This document shows, piece after piece, positions 34,047 through 42,814 of a DNA stretch of 64,000 nt (the stretch's first letter is position 1; every line of letters starts with the position of its first letter). Below the pieces are notes generated by a model. That model worked only from the letters and a program-made list of their open reading frames with translations. It was not told the DNA's origin and made no database searches. Where the stretch lies: the NCBI RefSeq assembly GCF_014191255.1, contig NZ_JACHWH010000001.1, positions 124,001-188,000 of the forward strand, written 5' to 3'. The stretch is from Amycolatopsis bartoniae (GTDB lineage Bacteria > Actinomycetota > Actinomycetes > Mycobacteriales > Pseudonocardiaceae). The position numbers were made by a program, and so were the translations under genes.

Positions 34047-36257
34047 TTACTCGTCGGCCAGCGGCTCCGCCCGCACCCGCCGAAGAGCGGGCGTGCAGAC
34101 CGACGCGGCGAGCACGGCCACCCCGAGGCCGAGCACCACCGGCGCCAGCAACCACGGCGTCAGCACCGCCGACGCCCTTTCGTGCCCCTCTTTGATCATG
34201 CTGAACAGCCCGAGGCCGACGAGCATTCCCATCGCGCCCGCACTGATCGTCGCGACGAGCGCGGGCAGTGCGGCTTCCGCGCGCAGCGCGCGGGAGAGCA
34301 ACCGCACCGGAGTGCCCGCCGCCATCAGCGCCCCGAACGTGCGGCGGCGGTCCATCACCGAGCCCGCGGTGGCGATCGCGGCGCTGCACCCCGCCAGCAC
34401 GGCGGCCGCCACCAGCCCGATGATCGTCACGCGGCGCAGGTCACCCAGCTCGGACTGCTGATCCGCCAGGTAGACGTCCCGGCTGTACACACTCCCGCCG
34501 CTCACGCTGAGCGCCGTCCGCACCACCTCGGGGTCGCTGCCGTCAGTCGTCGCGGCGACCGCGAAGAACTCGGGCACGACACCCGCGGGCAAGGCGGCCG
34601 GGTCGAGCACCGCCCGCACCGACGCGGCGGAGTCCTCCGGTGCGAGCGGGCGGCTCTGGACGCCGGGAGCCAGCGGCACGCCCGGCTCGCCGCTGAGCCC
34701 GCTGACGCGCCAGCCCGCCAGGTTGTCCACTCCGTACACCGCCGGCCCCGGCTGGCACCGCAGGTTCAGCCGCAGCAGCTGCGTCGCCTGGTCACACGGC
34801 ATCACCATCGCGACGATGTCGCTGCCGTTCACCGACGACAGCCTCACCTCGCCGATCTCCGTGGCGCGCGCCCGCTGCCCGTACGCCGCGAGCCGCTCGT
34901 TGGCCTGTGCCGTCAGCGCCGCCGCCTGGTCCGGTGCGACATCCAGCGACAGCACCGAGTCCCGGTAGGTACCGCCGCCCCCGGCCATGCCCTCGAAGCT
35001 CGGCATCAGGGTGAGCGCCATCGAACCGATGAGCACGGCCAGCACCACGCCCGCCGACGCCCGGTACGCGCCTCGCGGGTCGTCCAGCAGTCGCCGTCCG
35101 GCCAGCAGCCCCGCCGGTTTCCGCCAGCGCTGCACGAAGATCCGGCCCACCGCGAAGGTGAGCCACGGCCCGACGACCACCGCCGAGCCGACCACCAGCA
35201 GCAGGCCGAGCAGCACCGGCAGCCCGCTCGACGAGTGCCCGGTGACCGCGAAGAAGAAGACCAAGCCCGCGACGGGCAGGGCGAGCAACCGCCACGCGCG
35301 CAGCGGTTTCGGCGTGTGCGCGGCGACCGCCCCGACCGGGTTGCTCACCACACGGCGCAACCCGGCGACCGCGGCGACCAGGACGAGCACCGGCATCGCC
35401 ACCACCAGCAGCACCGTCACCCCGGCGGGCAGCTGGAAGTCGGACGCCTGCCAGGTGCCACCGCCCCACGGCACGAGAGTCGCCAGCCCGTGCAGCACCG
35501 GGCTCACCGCGAGCCCGAGCAGCGCACCGACCACCGCGGCGATCCCCGTCTCCGCCGCGACGATCCCGGTGACCTGCCCCGGCGTCGCGCCCGCCAGCCG
35601 CAGTGCGGCGAGCCGCCGTTCCCGCCGGGCCGCGGTCAGCCGCGACGAAGACGCGACCAGCACGAGGCTCGGCACGACCAGGACCACGACCCCGACCCCG
35701 GCCAGCAGCCCGAGCAGCGGGTCGACCTCGGCGTCGGTGGCCGGGCGGAAACCGTTCGTCTGGTAGGCACCGGTGGGCATCGTCTCGGGCGCGTGCCCGA
35801 CCAGCGCGACGAGCTGGTCCGGATACTCCAGCGCGTCGTCGGTGAGGGTGCCGACCACAGTGCCGGGAAACCGGTCGGCCAGCTCGGCCGCGGGCAGCGC
35901 GTGCATCCGCTCGAACAACGCGGGCGACACCAGCACCTCGCCGGCACCGGGGAACCGCGGCACCCCGGCCGGCAACGCGATTGGACTGTCCGAAGTGGAC
36001 GCGACGTCGACGCGGACGATCTGCTCGCCGTGGCTGATGTCGGTGGCCTGCGTGATCAGCATCGACGAGCCGCTCGAACGGTAGTCCGGCTCCTGCCAGA
36101 TCGACCGCTCCGCCCTGGCCTGCGTCGCGAACGGCAGGCTGACCAGCAGCAGCACCAGCCCGGTCGCGACCGCGACGCCGACCGCCATGAGGATCGTCGA
36201 GGTCCGGGTGCGGCCGTCCACCCGCAGCACCCGGAACGCGAGCTGGACCGGGTTCAC
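34047..36257 (-). CDS. FtsX-like ABC permease (MacB/LolC type)
   Basis: A 736-residue membrane protein with an N-terminal helix, a large extracytoplasmic domain, and two FtsX-type transmembrane bundles ('DPLLGLLAGVGVVVLVVPSLVLVASS' near 185; 'VTIIGLVAAAVLAGCSAAIATAGSVMDRRRTFGALMAAGTPVRLLSRALRAEA' near 625), 8-10 helices in all. GTG at 36257 overlaps the stop of the ATPase gene. With that ATPase it should form a mechanotransmission or exporter complex under control of the divergent two-component system. Confidence 0.9.
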   Translation of the reverse strand: MNPVQLAFRVLRVDGRTRTSTILMAVGVAVATGLVLLLVSLPFATQARAERSIWQEPDYRSSGSSMLITQATDISHGEQIVRVDVASTSDSPIALPAGVPRFPGAGEVLVSPALFERMHALPAAELADRFPGTVVGTLTDDALEYPDQLVALVGHAPETMPTGAYQTNGFRPATDAEVDPLLGLLAGVGVVVLVVPSLVLVASSSRLTAARRERRLAALRLAGATPGQVTGIVAAETGIAAVVGALLGLAVSPVLHGLATLVPWGGGTWQASDFQLPAGVTVLLVVAMPVLVLVAAVAGLRRVVSNPVGAVAAHTPKPLRAWRLLALPVAGLVFFFAVTGHSSSGLPVLLGLLLVVGSAVVVGPWLTFAVGRIFVQRWRKPAGLLAGRRLLDDPRGAYRASAGVVLAVLIGSMALTLMPSFEGMAGGGGTYRDSVLSLDVAPDQAAALTAQANERLAAYGQRARATEIGEVRLSSVNGSDIVAMVMPCDQATQLLRLNLRCQPGPAVYGVDNLAGWRVSGLSGEPGVPLAPGVQSRPLAPEDSAASVRAVLDPAALPAGVVPEFFAVAATTDGSDPEVVRTALSVSGGSVYSRDVYLADQQSELGDLRRVTIIGLVAAAVLAGCSAAIATAGSVMDRRRTFGALMAAGTPVRLLSRALRAEAALPALVATISAGAMGMLVGLGLFSMIKEGHERASAVLTPWLLAPVVLGLGVAVLAASVCTPALRRVRAEPLADE

Positions 36258-36952
36258 GCGACCGCCCCCACGGCCTGCGAGATCCGCCCGTCGCGGATGG
36301 TCACGGTGCGCGGCAGGGACGCGGCGAGCTCCCTGTCGTGGGTCACGATCAGCACCGACGCACCACCGTCGGCGGCCGCGACCAGCAGCGCGTCCATCGT
36401 CTCCTTGCCGGTGCGCGTGTCGAGCGCGCCCGTCGGCTCGTCGGCGAAGATCACCTTCGGCCGGTGCGTCAGCGCCCGCGCGATCGCGACCCGCTGCGCC
36501 TGCCCGCCGGACAGCTCACCCGGCCTGCTGCCGCCCCGGCCACCGAGGCCGAGCCGCTGCAGCCACTCGCGCGCCGTCCCCAGCGCCTGCTTGCGCCCGA
36601 CGCCCCCCAGCAGCATCGGCAGCGCCACGTTCTCCTCGGCCGTCAGCTCCGCGACCAGCATGCCCTGCTGGAACACGAACCCGAACTCGCTGCGCCGCAG
36701 CTCGCTGCGCTTCTTCTCGGACAGCTGGTCGACGCGCTGCCCGGCGAGCTTGATCTCACCCTCGTCGGGCCGCAGGATCCCGGCCAGCACGTGCAGCAAC
36801 GACGTCTTGCCCGACCCGGAGGGACCGACGATCGCGATCGCCTCCCCGGCCAGCACGTCGATGTCCACCCCCGCCAGTGCGAACTGCGTGCCGTACCGCT
36901 TCACCAGACCCCGTCCGGACAACACGGCCCGGTCGTTCCACTGTGGATTCAT
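36254..36952 (-). CDS. ABC transporter ATP-binding protein (LolD/MacB type)
   Basis: A 232-residue ATPase: Walker A 'GPSGSGKTSLLHVLAG', Q-loop 'GFVFQQGMLV', signature 'LSGGQAQRVAIARAL', Walker B 'VIFADEPTGALD', H-loop 'LIVTHDRELA'. It is the partner of the FtsX-like permease, coupled through a GTGA overlap. It is divergent from the histidine kinase at 37062, separated by a perfect 18-bp palindrome. Confidence 0.93.
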   Translation of the reverse strand: MNPQWNDRAVLSGRGLVKRYGTQFALAGVDIDVLAGEAIAIVGPSGSGKTSLLHVLAGILRPDEGEIKLAGQRVDQLSEKKRSELRRSEFGFVFQQGMLVAELTAEENVALPMLLGGVGRKQALGTAREWLQRLGLGGRGGSRPGELSGGQAQRVAIARALTHRPKVIFADEPTGALDTRTGKETMDALLVAAADGGASVLIVTHDRELAASLPRTVTIRDGRISQAVGAVA

Positions 36953-36987
36953 GCCGACCAGGCTGGCAGCCGGGCCGACGGGCCCGG

Positions 36988-37005
36988 ATCGGCCGATCGG
37001 CCGAT
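36988..37005. promoter_or_regulatory. Perfect 18-bp palindrome between ABC operon and histidine kinase
   Basis: ATCGGCCGATCGGCCGAT is its own reverse complement and is built of the tandem unit ATCGGCCG. It lies 36 bp from the ABC start and 57 bp from the kinase start. It is a good candidate site for the NarL-type regulator encoded at 38777. Confidence 0.7.
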
Positions 37006-37061
37006 GTGGGGTGGCCGCCCGGCCAAGGTGCGGACGCCTCCGGATCCTCTACCGTTCCGGT

Positions 37062-38780
37062 GTGCCGTTTTCCGATCGTGTCTCTGCGGCCTGGCGCTGG
37101 CTGGGTCTCGAAGGCGTCGTGCTGCTCGCGGCACTGTTCGTCGACGTGCTGATCGTGCTGTCGGCCGCGTTCGACGACGCCGGCCCACGCGGGCGCGATC
37201 TGGTGCTGCTGCCCGGGATCTTCGCCATCTCGGCGTGTGCGCTGTGGTCCCGAGAGCACCCCGCACGCGGGTCGTTCGGCGGCGCCGCGGTGCTCGTCGG
37301 TTCGACGGTGCTGATCCGGATCACCCACGCCACGGCGTACTCGACGCTGCTCAACGACCTGTCGCTGACCGAGACGGTCGCTGGGGTGGAGCTGGTGTTC
37401 TTCGCGGTGCGGCGGCTGCGGCCGAACCTCGCGTTCGCCGCGGTGAGCAGCCTGGTGGTCGCGGCGTTGTTCGCCGCCGAGCTGCGCAGCGGCACGAACT
37501 TCCACTCCGACCGGATGGTCCTCACGCTGCTGCTCGGCGCGGTGCTGCTCGCCGCCTCGGTGACCGCCGGACTCCGGCTGCGCAAACAGGCCGCCACCAC
37601 CAAGGAGCCCAACGCGCTCAACCGGCTGCTCCGCGACCAGTGGCCGCTGATCGGCGTGCTGTGCCTGCCGCTGTTCCTGGAGCTGTCGGAGGCGCTGGAC
37701 TCCGGCCCGCGCGCCTACCTCCTCCTGCTGTGCTCGATCGCGAGCGCGGCGCTCGTCGTCTACGCCACGCAGCGGCCGATCCTCGCCGGAGTGCTGCTCT
37801 CGGGCGTGATCCTGCTGTCCGGCGTGCTCCACTGGCTCGCCCCGAGCTCGTACGACCTGCCCTTCCGGGCGTTGCCGCTGACCGAGATCGCCGCGGGCAC
37901 CGTCTTCGTCGTGCTGCTGGTGCGCACGGTCCGGCCGCGACAGGCGTGGACCGTCATCGGGCTGCTGTCGGTCGCGGTCGGCCTCACCACCACGGCGAAC
38001 GTCTACTCGCACAACAGCTTCTACCTCCTGAACAACCTGCGTGACCTCGCGCTGGCGGCACTGCTGGTGCTGGGCATCGCGGTCGCGGTCGGGCTGTACT
38101 TCCGCGCGCGGGACTCCGAACGCGCCAAGGTGGTCGAGGCCGCGGTCACCGAGGCGCAGACGTCCGAACGCATGGCGCTCGCGCGCGAGCTGCACGACGT
38201 CGTCGCCCACCACGTGACCGGAATCGTCGTGCAGGCGCAGGCGGCGAAGCTGATGGGCGACCGCAACCCGGCGCTGGCGATGGACGCGCTGGGCCGCATC
38301 GAGGAGGCGGGCGCCGAGGCGCTGGTGGCGATGCGGCGCCTGGTGCGCAGCATGCGCAGCGCCGCCGACGCCACCGAGCAGGCCACCACCGACCTGGAGG
38401 CGGACCTGCGCAAGCTGGTCGACACCGGTCACCACGGCGTGCCGACAGCGCTCACCATGCGCATCCCGCCGAACATCCCGCAGGAGGTCGCGCGGTCGGC
38501 GTTGCGGCTGGTGCAGGAGTCCCTCACCAACGTCGGCAGGCACGCGAAGGGCGCGACGCAGGCGCTGGTGGTGGTCGACGTGATCGACGGTGAACTGCAC
38601 ATCCGGGTGAGCGACAACGGGCAACTGGAGCACCAGCGGCCCGCCGAGGGATCGGGGGGCTACGGTCTCGTCGGAATGCGGGAACGGGTCGAGCTGCTGC
38701 ACGGCCGCCTCTCGGCCGGTCCGGTCGCGGGAGGCTGGGTCGTGGAAACGTGGTTGCCGCTCGAAGGGGAGAACGAATGA
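37062..38780 (+). CDS. NarL-type sensor histidine kinase with many transmembrane helices
   Basis: A 572-residue kinase. The first 320 residues hold about ten hydrophobic segments without a large extracellular loop, so it senses in or near the membrane. HisKA_3 follows ('MALARELHDVVAHHVTGIVVQAQ'), then HATPase_c ('VQESLTNVGRHAKGA', 'RVSDNGQLE', 'GGYGLVGMRERVELLHG'). GTG at 37062 is chosen: TACCGT (37050-37055) ends 6 nt before it (leaderless), and the protein then begins directly with a normal N-terminus. The stop overlaps the regulator's start. Confidence 0.9.
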   Translation: MPFSDRVSAAWRWLGLEGVVLLAALFVDVLIVLSAAFDDAGPRGRDLVLLPGIFAISACALWSREHPARGSFGGAAVLVGSTVLIRITHATAYSTLLNDLSLTETVAGVELVFFAVRRLRPNLAFAAVSSLVVAALFAAELRSGTNFHSDRMVLTLLLGAVLLAASVTAGLRLRKQAATTKEPNALNRLLRDQWPLIGVLCLPLFLELSEALDSGPRAYLLLLCSIASAALVVYATQRPILAGVLLSGVILLSGVLHWLAPSSYDLPFRALPLTEIAAGTVFVVLLVRTVRPRQAWTVIGLLSVAVGLTTTANVYSHNSFYLLNNLRDLALAALLVLGIAVAVGLYFRARDSERAKVVEAAVTEAQTSERMALARELHDVVAHHVTGIVVQAQAAKLMGDRNPALAMDALGRIEEAGAEALVAMRRLVRSMRSAADATEQATTDLEADLRKLVDTGHHGVPTALTMRIPPNIPQEVARSALRLVQESLTNVGRHAKGATQALVVVDVIDGELHIRVSDNGQLEHQRPAEGSGGYGLVGMRERVELLHGRLSAGPVAGGWVVETWLPLEGENE

Positions 38781-39427
38781 TCCGGGTGCTCATCGCCGAC
38801 GACCAGAGCATGGTGCGCACCGGGTTCCGCATGATCCTGGAGAGCCAGGACGACATCGAGGTGGTCGCCGACGTGCCGGACGGCGTCGCGGCCGTCGGCA
38901 AGGCGCGTGAGCTGCGCCCCGACGTGTGCCTGCTCGACATCCGCATGCCCGGGCTCGACGGCTTGGAGGTCACGCGGCAGCTGGCCGGCCCGGACGTCGC
39001 CGACCCGTTCAAGGTCGTCGTGGTGACCACGTTCGACCTCGACGAGTACGTCCACACTGCGCTGCGCAACGGCGCGAGCGGCTTCCTGCTCAAGGACGCG
39101 GGCCCGGCGCTGCTGATCGAAGCCGTGCGGGCGGCCGCGCGCGGGGACGCGCTGGTGTCGCCGCAGATCACCGTGCGGCTGCTCAAGCACTTCAACGGCG
39201 GCGGGGCCCGGCGGGACGTCGAGCAGCCAAAGGAACCGCTGACCGCACGGGAGCTCGACGTGGTCCGGGCCACCGCGCGCGGGCTGACCAATACCGAGAT
39301 CGGCGCCGAGCTGTTCCTGTCGCTGTCCACGGTGAAGACGCACCTGGCCGCCGTGCAGGGCAAGATCGGTGCCCGCAACCGCGTGGAGATCGCGGCGTGG
39401 GCGTGGCGCAGTGGTTTGATGGACTGA
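38777..39427 (+). CDS. NarL/FixJ-type response regulator
   Basis: A 216-residue regulator: 'IADDQSMVR' acidic pair, phospho-acceptor Asp in 'DVCLLDIRMPGLDGLEV', Thr in 'VVVTTFDL', Lys in 'GFLLKDAGP', then a LuxR domain 'LTARELDVVRATARGLTNTEIGAELFLSLSTVKTHLAAVQGKIGARNRVEIAAW'. ATG at 38777 overlaps the kinase stop (ATGA), and its own TGA overlaps the amidohydrolase ATG (TGATG), so three genes are coupled. Probable targets are the divergent ABC operon and its own operon. Confidence 0.93.
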   Translation: MIRVLIADDQSMVRTGFRMILESQDDIEVVADVPDGVAAVGKARELRPDVCLLDIRMPGLDGLEVTRQLAGPDVADPFKVVVVTTFDLDEYVHTALRNGASGFLLKDAGPALLIEAVRAAARGDALVSPQITVRLLKHFNGGGARRDVEQPKEPLTARELDVVRATARGLTNTEIGAELFLSLSTVKTHLAAVQGKIGARNRVEIAAWAWRSGLMD

Positions 39428-40734
39428 TGCCGTCGAGATACACCGCTCCTGTTGTCCTGCCCTGTGATCCCGCCTGTTCCGTCGTGCACGACGGCGCGGT
39501 GGACGTCGACGACTCCGGCCGCATCACCTACTGTGGCCCGGTTTCCGCGGCGCCGGCCGCACCCGTTGCCGTCACCGCGTTGTCCGGGATCCTGTTGCCG
39601 GGCTTGGTGAACACGCACGCGCACAGCCCGATGACGTTGCTGCGCGGCATGGGCGGCGACCTGCCGCTGCTGCGGTGGCTCAACGAGATCATCTGGCCCG
39701 CCGAGGCGAAGCTGCGCGCCGAGGACGTCCGCGCGGGCATGGTGCTCGGCTCGCTGGAGATGCTCGGCCACGGCGTCACCACCAGCGCCGAGATGTACTT
39801 CCACCCCGAGGAGATGGCCGACGCGGTGCTCGCCACCGGTGCCCGCGCGGTACTCGGCGGCCCGATCATCGACCTGCCCGGCATCGACTGGCACGCGATG
39901 ATCCGCGCGGCCGAACGCTGGATCGACGCCGACGGCCTGCGCTTCGGGCCGGGCGAGCGCATCGAGCTGTCGTTCGCCCCGCACTCGGCGTACATGCTGC
40001 CGCCGGAGGCGTTGCGGCTGACGGCGGAAGCCGCGGCGGCGCGCGGTGCGCTGGTGCAGATCCACGTCGCCGAGGCGGCGAACGAGGACGAGCAGCAGCG
40101 CGCGGAGCACGGTTCCGTGCCGCGGCTGCTGAAGGAGACCGGTTTGCTCGACGGCAGGCTGCTCGCGGCGCACGCGATCCACCTGTCCGATGAGGACGTC
40201 AAGCTGTTCGCCGAGCACGGCACGGGTGTCGCGCACTGCCCCGGCTCGAACGGGAAGCTGGCGTCGGGCATCGCGCGGCTGGCGGACCTGCGGGCGGCCA
40301 CCGTGCCGGTCGGTCTCGGCACCGACGGCCCGGCCAGCAACGACGACCTGGACCTGTGGGAGGAGATCCAGCTCGCCGCCATGCTCGCTCGTCTGTCCAC
40401 ACAGGACTCGGCCGCGCTGGACGCGGCGAGCGCACTGCTGATGGCCACCCGCGGCGGCGCGGACGCGCTGGGGCGGGACGACATCGGCGCGCTGGAGCCG
40501 GGCCGGTGGGCCGACCTGGTGCACGTCGAGACCGACGGCTTCGCCTTCGCGACGGGCCTGGACGTGCCCGACCCGCAGCTGCTGTCGAACCTGGTGTGGG
40601 CCGCGGGCTCCCACCGGGTGCGGGACGTGTGGGTCGCCGGTGAGCAGGTGCTCGCCGACGGCGAGCCCACCCGCTACGACCGCGACAAGGCGTACGCCGA
40701 AGTGCGCGAATCGGCGGCCAGGATCCGGGGCTAG
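39427..40734 (+). CDS. Amidohydrolase (S-adenosylhomocysteine / methylthioadenosine deaminase-like)
   Basis: A 435-residue metal-dependent hydrolase of the ATZ/TRZ-MtaD group. The metal site is 'LVNTHAHSPMT' (His-x-His, about 62-64), 'QIHVAEAANE', 'AAHAIHLSDED' and 'GTDGPASNDDLDLWEE' (Asp). It probably deaminates an adenosine-type or other purine/pyrimidine-like compound. The ATG shares one base with the stop of the upstream response regulator, so it is translated from the same mRNA, an unusual cargo for a two-component operon. Its stop is shared in a CTAG with the convergent SDR gene (both stops are TAG). Confidence 0.85.
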   Translation: MPSRYTAPVVLPCDPACSVVHDGAVDVDDSGRITYCGPVSAAPAAPVAVTALSGILLPGLVNTHAHSPMTLLRGMGGDLPLLRWLNEIIWPAEAKLRAEDVRAGMVLGSLEMLGHGVTTSAEMYFHPEEMADAVLATGARAVLGGPIIDLPGIDWHAMIRAAERWIDADGLRFGPGERIELSFAPHSAYMLPPEALRLTAEAAAARGALVQIHVAEAANEDEQQRAEHGSVPRLLKETGLLDGRLLAAHAIHLSDEDVKLFAEHGTGVAHCPGSNGKLASGIARLADLRAATVPVGLGTDGPASNDDLDLWEEIQLAAMLARLSTQDSAALDAASALLMATRGGADALGRDDIGALEPGRWADLVHVETDGFAFATGLDVPDPQLLSNLVWAAGSHRVRDVWVAGEQVLADGEPTRYDRDKAYAEVRESAARIRG

Positions 40735-41420
40735 CGGCGCCGGGGGCGGACCACCACTTCGGTCGGATGGGCGTCCGGCGTGGCGGTCACCGCGCCGAGC
40801 ACCGCGGCGGCCACCGACTCCGGGCGCAGGTACTGCTCCGGGTGGTACTCGAGCCCCTCGGCGGCGGTCACCGCCTCCTGCATCCCGGTGGCCGTCCGCC
40901 CGGGGAACACCGACGTGACGCGCACGCCGTTCGGCTCCTCCTCCAGCCGCAGCGTGTCGGCGAAGGCGCGGGCCGCGAACTTGCTCGCCGCGTACGCGCC
41001 CCAGCTCGCCTTGGCGTTCATCCCCGACCCGGAGTTGATCACCACCACGTGCCCGTGCGCCGCTCGCAGCGCGGGCAGCAGCAGGCGCGTCAGCTCCGCG
41101 ACGGCGACCACGTTGACCTCGAAGTGCCGGCGCCACGACTCGGCGTCCGTCTCCTCGACCGTGCCCAGCTGCGCCACGCCGGCTGAGTGGACCAGCACGT
41201 CCAGCCGCTCGATGCCGGCCACGGCCTCGCGCAGCGCGGCGAAGTCGGTCAGCTCCACCGGCCAGGCCGTCGCCCCCGGCAGGTCCGCGGCCTGCTTCTC
41301 GAGCGCCTCGGCGTCCCGGCCGCCGAGCAGGAGACGATAGTGCGGCTGGAGGGCGCGGGCGGTCGCGGCGCCGATGCCTCGGGAGGCGCCGGTGACCAGT
41401 GCGAGGGGAGATTCCGACAT
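40731..41420 (-). CDS. Short-chain dehydrogenase/reductase
   Basis: A 229-residue classical SDR: 'LALVTGASRGIGAATARAL' cofactor loop at residues 5-24, 'LVHSAGVAQ' (NAG-like), catalytic Ser in 'VVINSGSGM' and 'YAASKFAARAF' (Tyr-x3-Lys). The substrate is unknown. TACCGT (41427-41432, minus strand) ends 6 nt before ATG 41420, so it is probably leaderless. It is divergent from the MFS gene over only 56 bp. Confidence 0.9.
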   Translation of the reverse strand: MSESPLALVTGASRGIGAATARALQPHYRLLLGGRDAEALEKQAADLPGATAWPVELTDFAALREAVAGIERLDVLVHSAGVAQLGTVEETDAESWRRHFEVNVVAVAELTRLLLPALRAAHGHVVVINSGSGMNAKASWGAYAASKFAARAFADTLRLEEEPNGVRVTSVFPGRTATGMQEAVTAAEGLEYHPEQYLRPESVAAAVLGAVTATPDAHPTEVVVRPRRR

Positions 41421-41440
41421 ACCCCCACGGTAATCGGTCC

Positions 41441-41469
41441 TTGACGGACGGACCGGGGTGCCATGAAAT
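41441..41469 (+). promoter_or_regulatory. Promoter of the ACS-family MFS gene (leaderless)
   Basis: TTGACG (41441-41446), a 17-bp spacer and TGAAAT (41464-41469) place the start at about 41476-41477, which is the ATG. It faces the SDR promoter. Confidence 0.6.
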
Positions 41470-41476
41470 GCCATGC

Positions 41477-42814
41477 ATGTCGACGAAGACCACCGGCGCG
41501 GGCGACCGCGTACTCACCAAGGTCGCCGTTCGGGTCATGCCCTTCCTGGCGCTGCTGTACTTCGTGAACTACCTCGACCGCGTGAACATCGGGTTCGCGG
41601 GCCCGAACGGGCTGAACAAGGAGCTGGGGCTCACCTCCACCGCGTTCGGGTTCGCCTCCGGCATCTTCTTCCTCGGTTACCTGATCCTGGAGGTGCCGAG
41701 CAACCTCGCGCTGCACCGGTTCGGCGCCCGCCGCTGGCTCGCCCGGATCATGATCACGTGGGGGATCGTCGCGACGGTGCTGGCCTTCGTGCCGAACCCG
41801 ACGACGCTGGTGATCCTGCGGTTCCTGCTCGGCGTGGCCGAGGCCGGGTTCTTCCCAGGCATCATCCTGTATCTGACGTACTGGTTCCCGGCGGCGCAGC
41901 GGGCGCGGGCGGTCGCGCTGTTCATGACCGCGATCCCGGTGTCCTCGGCGCTCGGTTCCACGATCTCCAGCCTGCTCATCGCCCACGGACACGGGATCTT
42001 CGGGCTGTCCGGCTGGCGGTTCATGTTCCTCGTCGAGGGGATTCCCGCGATCCTGCTCGCGTTCGTCACCTGGTTCTACCTCACCGACCGGCCCGAACAG
42101 GCGAAGTGGCTGACCGTGGAGGAGCGGCAGTGGCTCACCACGGAGCTGGACCGCGAGCGTCAGGCGAAGGAGACCGAGTTCCACTGGCCGCTGAAGAAGG
42201 CGCTCACCCACCCGCGGATCCTGACGCTCGCTTTCGTCTACTTCGCGATCGCCTACGGCCTGTACGCGCTGGGGTTCTTCCTGCCCACGATCATCGCCGG
42301 GTTCGGTGCGCAGTTCGGTACCAAACTGTCGATCGTCCAGTCCGGACTGGTCAACGCGATCCCGTACGTCGTCGGCGCGGTGGTGATGGTGTTCTGGGCG
42401 CGGCACGGCGACCGTACCCGCGAACGGAAGTGGCACGTCGCGCTGCCGATGTTCATCGGTGGCGCCGCGATCCCGATCGCGCTGTACCTGGGCAACCCGT
42501 ACGCGGCGATGGTCGCGGTGACCGTGTGCGCGGTCGGCGTGTGCTGCGCGCTGCCGACGTTCTGGGCGCTGCCGTCGACGTTCCTCAGCGGTGCGGCGGC
42601 CGCGGGAGGCATCGCATTGATCAACTCGCTCGGCAACATCAGCGGGTTCGTCGCGCCGTACCTCACCGGCTGGCTGCGCGACCTGACCGGCACCCAGCGC
42701 ACGGGCCTGTGGGTCGTCGGCGCCTGCATGGTCGCCGGGGCCCTGGTGGCCGTCGCGCTGGGTGCCAGGCCGTCAGTCGCGCCAGACCGAGGCGATGGCG
42801 GGACGCGCGAGTGA
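41477..42814 (+). CDS. MFS transporter, anion:cation symporter (ACS) family
   Basis: A 445-residue, 12-helix transporter. 'FLALLYFVNYLDRVNIGFAGP' and 'FFLGYLILEVPSNLALHRFGARRWLARIMITWGI' are hallmarks of the ACS family (tartrate, glucarate, phthalate, nicotinate or sialate uptake). It probably imports an organic anion. ATG at 41477 is chosen by promoter position and by the family's short Thr/Ser N-terminus. The 3' end overlaps the convergent PhoX gene by 42 bp. Confidence 0.9.
   Translation: MSTKTTGAGDRVLTKVAVRVMPFLALLYFVNYLDRVNIGFAGPNGLNKELGLTSTAFGFASGIFFLGYLILEVPSNLALHRFGARRWLARIMITWGIVATVLAFVPNPTTLVILRFLLGVAEAGFFPGIILYLTYWFPAAQRARAVALFMTAIPVSSALGSTISSLLIAHGHGIFGLSGWRFMFLVEGIPAILLAFVTWFYLTDRPEQAKWLTVEERQWLTTELDRERQAKETEFHWPLKKALTHPRILTLAFVYFAIAYGLYALGFFLPTIIAGFGAQFGTKLSIVQSGLVNAIPYVVGAVVMVFWARHGDRTRERKWHVALPMFIGGAAIPIALYLGNPYAAMVAVTVCAVGVCCALPTFWALPSTFLSGAAAAGGIALINSLGNISGFVAPYLTGWLRDLTGTQRTGLWVVGACMVAGALVAVALGARPSVAPDRGDGGTRE

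Noticed and set aside
34182-38780. A plus-strand open frame of over 1500 codons across the ABC operon and the histidine kinase
   Set aside because: Only the last 572 codons, from GTG 37062, are a real kinase gene; the rest is antisense to well-supported ABC genes and is an artefact of high G/C.
38524-41538. A minus-strand open frame of about 1000 codons
   Set aside because: It is antisense to the response regulator and amidohydrolase and in the wrong frame for the SDR; its translation is low-complexity Arg/Ala/Gly.
39427-42814. A biosynthetic gene cluster (amidohydrolase, SDR, transporter)
   Set aside because: Orientation alternates, promoters are separate, and no core biosynthetic enzyme is present.
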